Assembly (NCBI RefSeq): GCF_001315105.1
Contig: NZ_BAZR01000003.1
Location: 310,001 to 374,000 of the forward strand
DNA length: 64,000 bases
Direction of reading: 5' to 3'
Source of the DNA: Paenibacillus sp. JCM 10914
GTDB lineage: Bacteria; Bacillota; Bacilli; Paenibacillales; Paenibacillaceae
Shown: positions 1 to 8,411 of the stretch, piece after piece
Layout of the letters: the number at the start of each line of letters is the position of its first letter
How positions within the stretch are numbered: the first letter of the stretch is position 1
Translations under genes and position numbers: made by a program
Notes under the pieces: model-generated
Seen by the model: the letters and a program-made list of their open reading frames with translations, nothing else
Told to the model about the DNA's origin: nothing
Database searches by the model: none

Positions 1-1033
1 TCGTGGGACCGACGCTTTTGGGCAATCGAACGCTCGCCTCAAGCACGAGTTCAAGCACAATCAATAGGAGAATCGTCTCAACTAGCGCCGGGTAGGGTAC
101 ATCATAGCGGCTATGGGCAATCGACAGTGCAAGCTGCAGTCTCAAGACTTCCGGATTGACAGAGACGAGTGCTACATACAGCCCTGGAATGATGGTGGCA
201 GACAAGATGCCGATGATTCTCAAGAATCGAATGAGATACATGATCGGCAGCGGATAATTATGATCGTCTTTCATACAGAACATATCCACCGCCAAGCTTG
301 GCAAAATGACGGCAAACGGGAATTGATCGATCATCAGCACAATTTTGCCTTGCTGAAGAGCGTGGGCCGCATTCTGCGGCAGTTCGGTTACATTAAATTT
401 GCTTAAGAAAGACCACCGGCTCTCTTGCAATAACTTCTCCAGATGCTGAAGATGGCTGATGTCTTGATGTTTACCCGATTCAATGCGCTGTCTTGTGTTA
501 TTGAGCAACTGCGGATGAACCTGATCTTCCAGATAGAACAGCAGCAGTGTCTTGGGATGTTGATCTCCGACTGTATACGCCTCTGTTTTCAAAGAAATGC
601 CTGTACTGTGTTTGCGAAGGATGCCGATATTCGTCTGTACATCTTCGAGAAAAGAGCTGCTTGAACCGTATAACACATTCTCGGTCTGGGGTATGCCAAT
701 GGTCCTTGTTAAGTGAATTCGCAAGGGCTGCAGTGTACAGCAATATTCAGAACTTGGTTCGAACAAAACAAGATTTCCCTGTAACACTTCTGCCGCGATG
801 GCTGAAACATCCGCATTCATGGCATCACCAATCTTCGGAAGAAGGGCTCCGACGTATGATGCCTGACCCTTCAAGTCCTGAACTTGCGTGTTGAGCATCG
901 AGATCGTCTGCGGAATATCGACCAATGTGTCCAGTGCAAATAACTGCAGGTTATATCCAAGCAGATGAATCTCCATATTCGTATAATCGGAATGGTTACT
1001 GAAATACGCTCGTAAGTCCTCGACTAACCCCAC
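1..1033 (-). CDS. GerA-type spore germination receptor A subunit (partial, C-terminus beyond window)
   Basis: Reading the minus strand from a GTG at 1033 gives an uninterrupted frame of 344 codons that runs off the left edge. An in-frame TAG lies directly before the GTG and a GGAGGT box lies 5-10 bases upstream, so this start is well fixed. The first ~200 residues are soluble. The part from about residue 225 shows the GerA family core: 'LPQNAAHALQQGKIVLMID', then DMF and the membrane-entry segment 'YLIRFLRIIGILSATIIPG', then 'YPALVETILLLIVLELVLE'. GerA proteins are inner-membrane germinant-receptor subunits of endospores, usually about 500 residues, so about a third is missing. The gerB/gerC partners would lie to the left. 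Several spurious frames on the plus strand overlap it. Confidence 0.9.
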   Translation of the reverse strand, partial: MGLVEDLRAYFSNHSDYTNMEIHLLGYNLQLFALDTLVDIPQTISMLNTQVQDLKGQASYVGALLPKIGDAMNADVSAIAAEVLQGNLVLFEPSSEYCCTLQPLRIHLTRTIGIPQTENVLYGSSSSFLEDVQTNIGILRKHSTGISLKTEAYTVGDQHPKTLLLFYLEDQVHPQLLNNTRQRIESGKHQDISHLQHLEKLLQESRWSFLSKFNVTELPQNAAHALQQGKIVLMIDQFPFAVILPSLAVDMFCMKDDHNYPLPIMYLIRFLRIIGILSATIIPGLYVALVSVNPEVLRLQLALSIAHSRYDVPYPALVETILLLIVLELVLEASVRLPKSVGPT

Positions 1034-1274
1034 CTAAACACCTCCAGGATTAACACTGATTTCGTTATCATGTCCAATGATTACTGGAAATTATGCACAG
1101 TTCCTCTCCGACGTGAGCTGGAGAAGTTATGTTTTCCCTTGGGTGATAGTTTAACGAATAGACTAGAGTGTCAAAATGTATTTACGCGTATTTAAGTCAT
1201 TGATGCGAGATGGAAGTTCAACCGGGAATGATGAGATTGGTGGTTATTCGAATGGTGAATGACTTAATTAAGTG

Positions 1275-1303
1275 TTGACCTTCCTGATTTCAATCGATAA
1301 TAT
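1275..1303 (+). promoter_or_regulatory. SigA-type promoter for HTH/TPR regulator
   Basis: TTGACC at 1275-1280 and TAATAT at 1298-1303 are separated by exactly 17 bases, 55 bases upstream of the probable TTG start at 1358. The rest of the 1034-1357 gap between the divergent genes shows nothing further that I can assign. Confidence 0.6.
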
Positions 1304-1357
1304 ACGTATATATCCTAAAATATGGGTGATCGAGGCTCGGATAGAGGTGGTGTATAT

Positions 1358-2725
1358 TTGTTAAGGAAAGTTACAATTCATGAGCAATTGGAACGATATT
1401 TGTTGGATCACGGGATGACAATCAATCAGTTTGCGCAGCATTCCGGTCTGAATAGCGGAACGTTAAGTGCTATTATTAATGGAGTTCGTCCGATATCCAT
1501 GCACCAGCTAGATCAGATCACAATGGGGATGGAACTCCCGGAAGGCTCTTATTATGAGCAATACATTGACGAGTGTATTTTTCATACCAAGCCGGATTGG
1601 CGAAGATTGGGCGCCTTTATCCGCCGTTGTGCCGAGCTGGACAAGTTGAATTGTTTACAGTCGGCAGTTCAAAGAGCAATGGATTCTTTGTCATATATAC
1701 CACAGTTGTTCGACTTAGCTGAAGTCTTATATCATGACAATCAGTACGCTGCAGCCAGAATAATTTATCAGAATATTGCGGAATCAGAACGATTTCAACA
1801 TTCTGAACGACTAGCATTATGTCAATATCGATTATTCTTATCCGGTTTATGCGATGACGAGGAAGTTAATTTGCAGAAAGCAATTCATTTTGAGATGTTT
1901 GTTGAACGACTGGACGAACAATATCAATTTGATGCCTTACGACATTTAATTAATATCAATACCTCACTTCACCGTTGGGACAAAGTTGAAGAACTGGCTA
2001 ACAGCCTGGAGAAAAAAGCATATCATGCGTATCACACTGGTCCTTCAACAAAAAAAAGGCCGAAATACGATAGGCCGTTGCTGTTTTATTTGCTTTTCAG
2101 CAAATTAGTATTGGCAGATGTATTTTATAAGCGAAATGAATATGATCGCGCTCTTTACTATGTAACTTTATATGAAGCACCAGATTGGGTTATCGAGCCT
2201 GACGAAGAAGAGCTACTCATCGTGGACCAATTCCATGAGTGGGCAATTGCTAATCGATTCTTATATCAGATGATGTCCGGCCAAACAGATAAAGTTAACG
2301 ACTACATTGCATACGTTGCGGATAAGACATATGAAATGCTCCCGGCACTATATCACATCATGATTGCGGCTAACCGGTTTCAGCTCCAGGTTGACGATAT
2401 CCTTGATAAGTATCATGATTACATTTCCGATCGACAACAAAGAAGCAGAATTGGTGAGATAAGCAATCAAGTTAGTAATGAACGCTATGCTCGTCTATGG
2501 TACGAACTAGCGCAATATTATATAAACTCAGGACGATTTGACCGAGGTGTCAAATATATTCTGCAAAGCATGGAAAAGTCTATTCATATATTGAGTTCCA
2601 CAGGCATTTTAAGATGCTCCAGATTATTTGCCCAAAATCAACATTCGTTTGATACCGAATCTCGGAATGCTTTCGAACGGTTAAGCGAACAAGCACAGAG
2701 ACTAAAGGGACAATTCGCCATGTGA
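1358..2725 (+). CDS. XRE-family HTH regulator with TPR-like helical C-terminal domain (RRNPP-like)
   Basis: Predicted cytoplasmic transcription regulator of 455 residues. The TTG at 1358 is preferred because a GAGGTGG box lies 7 bases before it; the frame also extends upstream to an ATG at 1322 without a good ribosome site. Residues ~8-60 form a Cro/XRE helix-turn-helix ('MTINQFAQHSGLNSGTLSAI'). The remaining ~390 residues are helical and TPR-like, with repeated 'A..Y..N' style helices. HTH plus TPR is the architecture of RRNPP quorum-sensing regulators (PlcR, NprR, AimR), which bind short secreted peptides. No convincing exported peptide gene lies next to it, so peptide control is inference. 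It is followed by its own terminator. Confidence 0.75.
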   Translation: MLRKVTIHEQLERYLLDHGMTINQFAQHSGLNSGTLSAIINGVRPISMHQLDQITMGMELPEGSYYEQYIDECIFHTKPDWRRLGAFIRRCAELDKLNCLQSAVQRAMDSLSYIPQLFDLAEVLYHDNQYAAARIIYQNIAESERFQHSERLALCQYRLFLSGLCDDEEVNLQKAIHFEMFVERLDEQYQFDALRHLININTSLHRWDKVEELANSLEKKAYHAYHTGPSTKKRPKYDRPLLFYLLFSKLVLADVFYKRNEYDRALYYVTLYEAPDWVIEPDEEELLIVDQFHEWAIANRFLYQMMSGQTDKVNDYIAYVADKTYEMLPALYHIMIAANRFQLQVDDILDKYHDYISDRQQRSRIGEISNQVSNERYARLWYELAQYYINSGRFDRGVKYILQSMEKSIHILSSTGILRCSRLFAQNQHSFDTESRNAFERLSEQAQRLKGQFAM

Positions 2726-2785
2726 AGATTCACGTTGACAGCACAGGATTCGAACATCCACAACTCATTAATTATCATATAAACA

Positions 2786-2817
2786 TCCTCGGAGCGAATG
2801 GCTCCGGGGTTTTTTTG
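2786..2817 (+). terminator. Intrinsic terminator after HTH/TPR gene
   Basis: Arms CCTCGGAGC and GGCTCCGGGG around a GAAT loop are followed by seven T residues. Confidence 0.85.
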
Positions 2818-2852
2818 TGATTTGTATGAAAAGCATATTTTTTTAAATATCA

Positions 2853-2881
2853 TGTAGCGAAACGCAGCGGTGACCCGTCTA
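2853..2881 (+). promoter_or_regulatory. Candidate ECF-type promoter of the sigma/anti-sigma operon
   Basis: TGTAGC (2853-2858) and CGTCTA (2876-2881), 17 bases apart, resemble the TGWAAC / CGTCTA elements used by SigV/SigW-like ECF sigma factors. It sits 24 bases upstream of the sigma gene, which suggests autoregulation. This is a motif match only. Confidence 0.45.
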
Positions 2882-2904
2882 AAGTGTATGGAGGTGGTTA
2901 ACCG

Positions 2905-3456
2905 ATGGCAAGGCCGGCCGGCCCTAATCATAAATCAAACTATCCACCAGAACCTTCCCTGGCATTAGAACAAGTCATGAGCGAATACGGGAATTCGATT
3001 CTGCGTACAGCTTACTTTTATTTGAATGATCGGCACATGGCAGAGGACGTCAGTCAAGAAGTATTCTTGCGGGCTTATCGGAACTGGGAATCCTTTCGGG
3101 GGGATAGTAGTGTCAAGACATGGCTAACCCAAATAGCAATTAACGCTTGCCGAGATAGATTGGGCTTAAAAATGTCACAAGAACAGCCAACCGATCCCGT
3201 GCTGATGAAGCAGTCTGCCTTGCGCAGCGTGGAGGAAGAAGCGATGGAGCGACTGGATCAATCCACGATTCTAAAATATATTGCACAACTGCCTGTGCAT
3301 TACCATGAAGTGATCTACCTGTACTATTACATGGATTTGGGTACGAGGGAGATTGCCGAAGCGACTGGAGCGCCGGAAGGAACGGTACGCGGTAGGTTGC
3401 ATCGGGCCCGGGAAATTCTGGGCGAATATTTAACAAAGGAGGGACTCGCACGATGA
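2905..3456 (+). CDS. ECF-family RNA polymerase sigma factor
   Basis: 183-residue sigma-70 family ECF factor that would direct RNA polymerase to a small stress regulon. Region 2 spans residues ~25-90 ('AEDVSQEVFLRAYRNWESF' and 'VKTWLTQIAINACRD' are the core-binding and -10 recognition helices). Region 4 spans ~117-177, with the -35-recognition helix-turn-helix 'LGTREIAEATGAPEGTVRGR'. Length is typical. A GGAGGT box precedes the ATG. Its stop overlaps the next start (ATGA at 3453-3456), the usual sigma/anti-sigma translational coupling. Confidence 0.92.
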   Translation: MARPAGPNHKSNYPPEPSLALEQVMSEYGNSILRTAYFYLNDRHMAEDVSQEVFLRAYRNWESFRGDSSVKTWLTQIAINACRDRLGLKMSQEQPTDPVLMKQSALRSVEEEAMERLDQSTILKYIAQLPVHYHEVIYLYYYMDLGTREIAEATGAPEGTVRGRLHRAREILGEYLTKEGLAR

Positions 3457-4196
3457 CAACCCGAGACGAAGATTTGCGGGAACGTATCAAGCATGAGGCC
3501 GATGAACTCCTGTTTGAAGGAATGCATTTTGACGCCGAGATGCAGCGCAACGTGAGGGAGCTTGCGGAGCTGGATCGTGAGCGATCCCGCAGGAGTCGCA
3601 GGCGAAGTCAGCAAAGGCGATGGTTGGCCGGGGCCGGGATTACAGTTGCAGCTGCTTTGACGGGTCTAGTCCTCTTGTTCTCACAAGACGGTGTCATCAC
3701 ATCTCCGGGAGATCCACCTCCGGGGATTCTGGTAGGGCCGGATGATCCAATAGCACCGTCGCCGTCTGGATCAGATAACGAACTGCAGGTGCTCAAGGGG
3801 TATGAGGAAGCAGCCGAGGCGTTTGGCTCTACTCTGAAGATTCCAGGCTGGCTTCCGGAAGGGTTCGCACTGAATGAGATTAGTGTAACAGGTCCGCGTA
3901 ACGGCAAAGCCGTGGAGGCTGCCTTCAGTTATGTTGCAGATGATCGCTCGTTTGGTATTTTCACGAAGCACGTATCAAGCGCCCCCATTCAGCAAACAGG
4001 TGAAGCTGTTGATCTTAGCGGTGTTACGGGATTTCTAATCGGTGGTGAGCCGATAACAAGCGAGGAGCTCCTCATACCAAACGTAGAACTGCATTGGTAT
4101 GAGGAGGGGACGTATTACATGATTAACGGTTTGATTGATGGTGAGCAGGCCATTCGGATAGCTCGCTCGATGAGAAGCGAGACCCATAACGATTAA
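3453..4196 (+). CDS. Membrane anti-sigma factor with DUF4367-like C-terminal domain
   Basis: 247 residues. The N-terminal ~55 residues are charged and cytoplasmic, with a run of Arg/Ser at 42-56. One transmembrane helix spans ~57-77 ('WLAGAGITVAAALTGLVLLF'). A Pro/Gly-rich linker follows, then an extracytoplasmic domain of about 110 residues with the 'IPGWLPEGF' opening and a 'YEEGTYYMINGLIDGEQAIRIARS' end characteristic of DUF4367. The overlap with the sigma gene and this topology make it the probable cognate anti-sigma factor. The N-terminal domain does not show a zinc HxxxCxxC motif, so it is not a ZAS-type anti-sigma. Confidence 0.8.
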   Translation: MTTRDEDLRERIKHEADELLFEGMHFDAEMQRNVRELAELDRERSRRSRRRSQQRRWLAGAGITVAAALTGLVLLFSQDGVITSPGDPPPGILVGPDDPIAPSPSGSDNELQVLKGYEEAAEAFGSTLKIPGWLPEGFALNEISVTGPRNGKAVEAAFSYVADDRSFGIFTKHVSSAPIQQTGEAVDLSGVTGFLIGGEPITSEELLIPNVELHWYEEGTYYMINGLIDGEQAIRIARSMRSETHND

Positions 4197-4216
4197 TAAT
4201 AGGAGGTTATTCACAC

Positions 4217-4975
4217 ATGTTGAATCAAGTATGGAATACACGTTGGGTTAAGGTACTGATGATTGGTAGCTGCATGATGGTTATGGCTGCAGGCGCTGCG
4301 ATGGCAGCGCCGGAGGACGCGGAATGGGTAACGATTCAAATCGCGGCAGAGGATCAGGCTTTGCTAAACAAACAAAAGGAAATTGATGACTATGTTGCCG
4401 GTGCAGGAAAAAATGAAATGGCAGAGCAAGGTTTCTCTGTCACACACACGGGAGTAGTTGGTGATAAGGTGGAAGTTGGCATAACTCCCTACAACGAGTC
4501 GTTCGCCGATTTCTTGTATCAACAGTTAGGTGAAGAAGAGATGCTTGTTGTAGAAGGAGAGCAAGCCGTACTTTTGCAGGCGACTGGTGCCACCGAGGAT
4601 CCTGTCTCTAGTGAGGACCAACGGTCAGCTAAACAAGGCGAAATTGATGCTTATGTCGCTGGTGAAGGAAAAGCCGAGATGGAAGCTGAGGGTTTCTCGG
4701 TTACGCATACGGGCGTAGTCGGAGACAAGGTTGAGGTGGGTATTACACCATTTAATGAACAGCACGCGAATTTCTTATACGACAAGTTCGGGCGTGACCT
4801 GGTTGAAGTCGTTGAAGGGGAGCAGGCGATTCTGTACGGTGCAGAGGCTGCTGTTGAACCGGTTGCTGGCACGGTTCCGCAATCAAACGCTGCGCTATGG
4901 ATCAGTATTGCAGCAGCACTCGCGATCATTGCCGGAATCCTGATCGCTTCGCGGAAGCGGTTCATTAAGAAATAA
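4217..4975 (+). CDS. Secreted membrane-anchored protein with two near-identical ~66-residue repeats
   Basis: 252 residues, family not recognised. A signal peptide covers residues 1-30 and ends 'AAGAAMA'. Two repeats follow at ~54-119 and ~141-207; both contain 'GFSVTHTGVVGDKVEVGITP' and end 'VVEGEQA'. A Pro/Ala linker leads to one C-terminal membrane helix (~226-245) and a basic tail, so the repeats should sit outside the membrane anchored by their C-terminus. The gene starts 20 bases after the anti-sigma gene with a good AGGAGG box, so it is the third gene of the sigma operon and a likely target or sensor partner of it. The identity between the repeats suggests recent duplication. Confidence 0.7.
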   Translation: MLNQVWNTRWVKVLMIGSCMMVMAAGAAMAAPEDAEWVTIQIAAEDQALLNKQKEIDDYVAGAGKNEMAEQGFSVTHTGVVGDKVEVGITPYNESFADFLYQQLGEEEMLVVEGEQAVLLQATGATEDPVSSEDQRSAKQGEIDAYVAGEGKAEMEAEGFSVTHTGVVGDKVEVGITPFNEQHANFLYDKFGRDLVEVVEGEQAILYGAEAAVEPVAGTVPQSNAALWISIAAALAIIAGILIASRKRFIKK

Positions 4976-5081
4976 GGAAGAAAGGAGGCCTTCTCTGACA
5001 AACTTTTTTCCAAGAGTCTAAGCGCATTGTAACCAGCCACATATAATGTGATGTGTCGGAAATATAAAGGAGGTATGCTGA

Positions 5082-5210
5082 ATGGGTGAAGTTGCTGGTT
5101 ACGGCGGCTACGGCGGCTACGGCGGTGGCCAGGGTATTGGTGCAATACTCGTTCTCTTTATTCTTTTGGTAATCATCGTGTCTGCATTTGGTTTCGGATT
5201 TGGCGTATAA
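5082..5210 (+). CDS. YjcZ-family sporulation-type small hydrophobic peptide (42 aa)
   Basis: A very short gene with a strong AAAGGAGG box at 5067-5073. The product starts MGEVAGYGGYGGYGGG and continues as one membrane helix, 'IGAILVLFILLVIIVSAFGF', with the C-terminus GFGV. A Gly/Tyr-rich head followed by a single helix and a short G-F tail is the pattern of the YjcZ/SscA family of small spore proteins. CATATAAT at 5040-5047 fits the -10 of mother-cell sigma factors (CATANNNT), but no clear -35 was found. Followed by a hairpin terminator. Confidence 0.8.
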   Translation: MGEVAGYGGYGGYGGGQGIGAILVLFILLVIIVSAFGFGFGV

Positions 5211-5235
5211 TTTTCTGACATGAATTAAGAAATTC

Positions 5236-5280
5236 AAGGCTGTCTCATTCGGGTCATTTGCGACCCGGGAGGCAGCCTTG
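5236..5280 (+). terminator. Hairpin terminator after the YjcZ-like gene
   Basis: Outer arms AAGGCTGTCTC / GAGGCAGCCTT enclose an inner stem CGGGTC / GACCCG. The following T-tract is weak (GTTGCTTGCT). Confidence 0.65.
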
Positions 5281-5404
5281 TTGCTTGCTAACCAAACATC
5301 ATGTTGAGACCCAGAGATTTGTTTTCCCGAAGGAAAACGTTTACAGGCTGGCGAATATGATCTTATTAGACACTTGAAAAACGTAATTGGATTGGGGGAG
5401 CGGT

Positions 5405-7054
5405 ATGAAATATGACGTTATAGTAGTGGGGGCAGGCTTATCAGGTTTGGTGGCAACCGCAGAACTGGCCGATGCTGGGAAGAACGTTCTTCTGCTCGAT
5501 CAGGAGCCGGAAAGCTCGCTCGGCGGACAGGCATGGTGGTCATTCGGTGGATTATTTCTTGTTGATTCGCCCGAGCAGCGCAGACTCGGCATACGGGATT
5601 CACGCGATCTTGCCTGGCAGGATTGGCTCGGTTCGGCTGGGTTTGACAGGCAAGATGATGAGGATGTATGGGGAAGAAAATGGGCCGAAGCCTACGTTGA
5701 TTTTGCGGCAGGCGAGAAGCGGTCATGGCTCCACGCTCAGGGGATCCGCTTCTTTCCCGTTGTCGGCTGGGCTGAACGAGGCGGTTATCTCGCGGAAGGG
5801 CATGGGAATTCCGTGCCGCGATTCCATATCGTGTGGGGGACAGGACCAGGAATCGTCAAGCCATTTGAGACGAGGGTCCGAGAGGCGATCCATTCAGGCC
5901 GCGTTGATTATCGCCCCAGACATCAAGTGGATGAGCTGATCACTCAGAGTGGTGCCGTAATTGGTGTGAAAGGGTCCATCTTGACCCCGAGCTCGGTGCA
6001 ACGTGGCGAACGAAGTTCGCGAGAGGTGATCGGAGACTATGAGTATTATGCCGAGACGGTTGTCGTATCCAGTGGAGGCATTGGCGCGAATCATGAGTTA
6101 ATCCGGCAGCAATGGCCGTCACGACTTGGCAAAGCTCCAGAGAAGATGCTATCCGGTGTTCCTGATCATGTGGATGGACGCATGCTGGGCATTACCGAGC
6201 GTGCAGGGGGAAGGATCGTTAACCGGGATCGGATGTGGCACTATACCGAAGGGATAGAGAACTGGAATCCGGCCTGGTCATTACACGGGATTCGGATATT
6301 GCCTGGACCTTCTTCGCTTTGGTTGGATGCAAGGGGACAGCGCTTCTCTGCGCCGAATTTCCCGGGTTTCGATACATTGGGAACACTAAAGGCCATACAG
6401 GATACAGGGTTTGAATACTCCTGGTTCATCTTGACGCGTAAAGTCATTGAGAAGGAATTCGCCTTGTCCGGGTCAGAGCAGAATCCCGATTTGACGGGTA
6501 AAAGCATACGCGGCGTGTTGTCCAGGGTTGGAGCTGGTATTCCAGGACCTGTTCAGGCTTTTCTCGATCAAGGCGCGGATTTTGTGCAGGCAGCCTCGTT
6601 AGCGGAGCTTGCAAAGAAGATGAACCAGCTTACAGGTCAAGAACTTATACAATTCGCGGATCTGGAAAGACAGGTGTTGGCAAGAGATCGCGAGATGGAT
6701 AACAAGTTTACGAAGGACTTGCAAATTACGGCCCTTCGGGGAGCAAGAAACTACATAGGGGACCGACTGGTGCGCGTAGCTAAACCGCACAAATTTCTCG
6801 ATCCGGCGAACGGCCCGTTGATCGCGGTCCGCTTGAACATACTAAGTCGCAAAACATTGGGTGGACTTCAAACGGATCTATCCGGTCGAGTGTTGAATGA
6901 ATCCGGGGAGCCTGTGCCAGGACTCTATGCCGTGGGCGAAGCAGCTGGCTTCGGCGGGGGTGGCGTTCATGGATACCGGGCGCTGGAGGGCACGTTTCTC
7001 GGCGGCTGTCTTTTTACGGGCAGGCAAGCCGGAAGGTCGATTGCGCGGTTGTAG
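5405..7054 (+). CDS. FAD-binding dehydrogenase (succinate dehydrogenase/3-ketosteroid-dehydrogenase-like flavoprotein)
   Basis: 549 residues from the ATG at 5405, chosen because a GGGGGAG box lies 4 bases upstream; a TTG at 5387 is in frame but lacks a ribosome site. The N-terminus 'DVIVVGAGLSGLVAT' is a Rossmann FAD-binding motif with an acidic residue ending strand 2 ('VLLLDQE'). The C-terminus 'GLYAVGEAAGFGGGGVHGYRALEGTFLGGC' is the second FAD-contact region of the FAD_binding_2 superfamily. The 'GGQAWWSFGGLFLVDSPEQRRLGIRDS' segment is typical of the ~550-residue stand-alone FAD-binding dehydrogenases. Substrate unknown. Single gene, with a hairpin shared with the convergent neighbour. Confidence 0.85.
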   Translation: MKYDVIVVGAGLSGLVATAELADAGKNVLLLDQEPESSLGGQAWWSFGGLFLVDSPEQRRLGIRDSRDLAWQDWLGSAGFDRQDDEDVWGRKWAEAYVDFAAGEKRSWLHAQGIRFFPVVGWAERGGYLAEGHGNSVPRFHIVWGTGPGIVKPFETRVREAIHSGRVDYRPRHQVDELITQSGAVIGVKGSILTPSSVQRGERSSREVIGDYEYYAETVVVSSGGIGANHELIRQQWPSRLGKAPEKMLSGVPDHVDGRMLGITERAGGRIVNRDRMWHYTEGIENWNPAWSLHGIRILPGPSSLWLDARGQRFSAPNFPGFDTLGTLKAIQDTGFEYSWFILTRKVIEKEFALSGSEQNPDLTGKSIRGVLSRVGAGIPGPVQAFLDQGADFVQAASLAELAKKMNQLTGQELIQFADLERQVLARDREMDNKFTKDLQITALRGARNYIGDRLVRVAKPHKFLDPANGPLIAVRLNILSRKTLGGLQTDLSGRVLNESGEPVPGLYAVGEAAGFGGGGVHGYRALEGTFLGGCLFTGRQAGRSIARL

Positions 7055-7087
7055 GTTTAAGGGATGCTCATTCAGTTTCATATGAGA

Positions 7088-7112
7088 AGGGACCGCCCTC
7101 ATGGACGGTCCC
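7088..7112. terminator. Bidirectional hairpin between convergent genes
   Basis: GGGACCG / CGGTCCC arms around a ten-base loop sit between the FAD dehydrogenase and the aldo/keto reductase stop codons. T-tracts are poor on both sides. Confidence 0.55.
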
Positions 7113-7123
7113 GTTAACTTGAT

Positions 7124-8041
7124 TTATGGCAGGATGTTGCCGGCTGCACGGTAAATGGCATACCATTCTTCGCGTGTCAGCGTTATATCACCGGCTGTAA
7201 TGCAGTCCTTCAAGCGGTCGATATTCATCGTTCCGATGACAGGTTGCATCTGTGCAGGGTGGCGGAGGAGCCAGGCAATCGCTACCGTGGTGTTGGTAAC
7301 GTTGTATTTTTCCGCAATTTCATCGATCTTCTGATTAAGTTCAGGGAACTTATCGCTTCCGAGGAATACCCCTTCGAAGAAACCGTATTGGAATGGTGAC
7401 CACGGTTGAATCGTAATATCATGGAGTCGACAGAAATCCAAAATGCTGCCATCACGATTGACGGCGGCGTCATTCTCCATGTTGACGTTGATCCCGCTCT
7501 GTATCATAGTTGAGTTCGTGATGCTCAGTTGCAGTTGGTTTGCCACGAGTGGTTGTTTCACGGCTTTTTTCAAGAGTTGAATTTGCATCGGGTTCTGGTT
7601 GGATACTCCAAAGTGGCGTACTTTACCGGAACTTTCGAGTTTATCAAAGGCTTCGGCAACCTCTTCAGGTTCAACCAACGTATCCGGACGGTGCAGGAGT
7701 AGGACATCAAGGTAATCGGTGCTCAGTCTTTTCAAGATGCCGTCTACGGAATTCAAGATATGCTCTTTCGAGAAATCGAACATGCCCTGGCGAATGCCGC
7801 ATTTGGATTGAAGAATAATTTTCTCGCGTATCTCGGCGTTCATATGTATAGCATCTGCAAAAATCTCTTCGCAAGCACCTCCGCCATAAATATCGGCATG
7901 ATCGAAGAAGTTAGCTCCTTCCTCCAGCGCGGTCTGTACGAAGCGCTCCGCTTCCGCTTTTTCCAATGAATTTATGCGCATGCAACCCACGGCTACAACA
8001 GGTACTTCGAGTGAACTGCTTCCAAGTTTGATCGTTTTCAT
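7124..8041 (-). CDS. Aldo/keto reductase, YdhF-like
   Basis: 305 residues from the ATG at 8041, which has a GGGAGG box 7 bases upstream; an in-frame ATG 21 bases earlier lacks one. NADPH-dependent reductase of the TIM-barrel AKR superfamily. The catalytic tetrad is visible: Asp and Tyr in 'FFDHADIYGGG', Lys in 'ILQSKCGI', His in 'DVLLLHRPD'. The coenzyme site shows in the C-terminal 'QPVIGTMNIDRLKDC'. The opening 'KLGSSSLEVPVVAVGCMRI' and the 'SNQNPMQIQLL' segment match the YdhF subgroup of general oxidoreductases. Physiological substrate unknown. Confidence 0.9.
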   Translation of the reverse strand: MKTIKLGSSSLEVPVVAVGCMRINSLEKAEAERFVQTALEEGANFFDHADIYGGGACEEIFADAIHMNAEIREKIILQSKCGIRQGMFDFSKEHILNSVDGILKRLSTDYLDVLLLHRPDTLVEPEEVAEAFDKLESSGKVRHFGVSNQNPMQIQLLKKAVKQPLVANQLQLSITNSTMIQSGINVNMENDAAVNRDGSILDFCRLHDITIQPWSPFQYGFFEGVFLGSDKFPELNQKIDEIAEKYNVTNTTVAIAWLLRHPAQMQPVIGTMNIDRLKDCITAGDITLTREEWYAIYRAAGNILP

Positions 8042-8292
8042 GATGAAAGGCCTCCCATTCATAATAGGTTGATGATGCGACTACATTGTTTATTGTGACA
8101 TGCAGGCAGTTGGTGTTCAAGCTTTAATTTGTCAGGAATACAGAACTGCCAAGAAATCGACCGTGCTGATAATGTAACCTGCGCGGCATAAACCGCTCAT
8201 TCTGAATATGGCTGACTTCAAACAAGAAGGTACTGCTACAGAATGATGATGTAATACTATTGCACAGCCCGATCATTAACAGATCGCGAATG

Positions 8293-8306
8293 AGAACTTA
8301 TGTTCT
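8293..8306. promoter_or_regulatory. Candidate LexA (SOS) box
   Basis: AGAACTTATGTTCT is a perfect palindrome matching the Firmicute LexA core GAACNNNNGTTC. It is followed 14 bases later by TATTAT, so it would overlap the -35 region of a promoter. Downstream lie a ribosome site (AAGGGG) with a 13-codon ORF (8349-8390) and then the GyrI-like gene. The rest of the 8042-8411 gap shows no other gene or clear signal. Confidence 0.4.
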
Positions 8307-8411
8307 TGATGTTCGGATTTATTATAAGGAAAAAGAAGGGGATTAGCAATGCTATGTGAAATCATAAGAAGCAGGAAGTCTGATATCTAAAAGTTGAGGA
8401 GGCTATTCGTA

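Noticed and set aside
113..894. Plus-strand open frames of 73-115 residues
   Set aside because: They lie opposite the gerA-type gene, whose protein is recognisable over the whole stretch.
4651..5237. Minus-strand frames opposite the repeat protein and YjcZ-like gene
   Set aside because: No ribosome site and no protein-like composition; opposite well supported genes.
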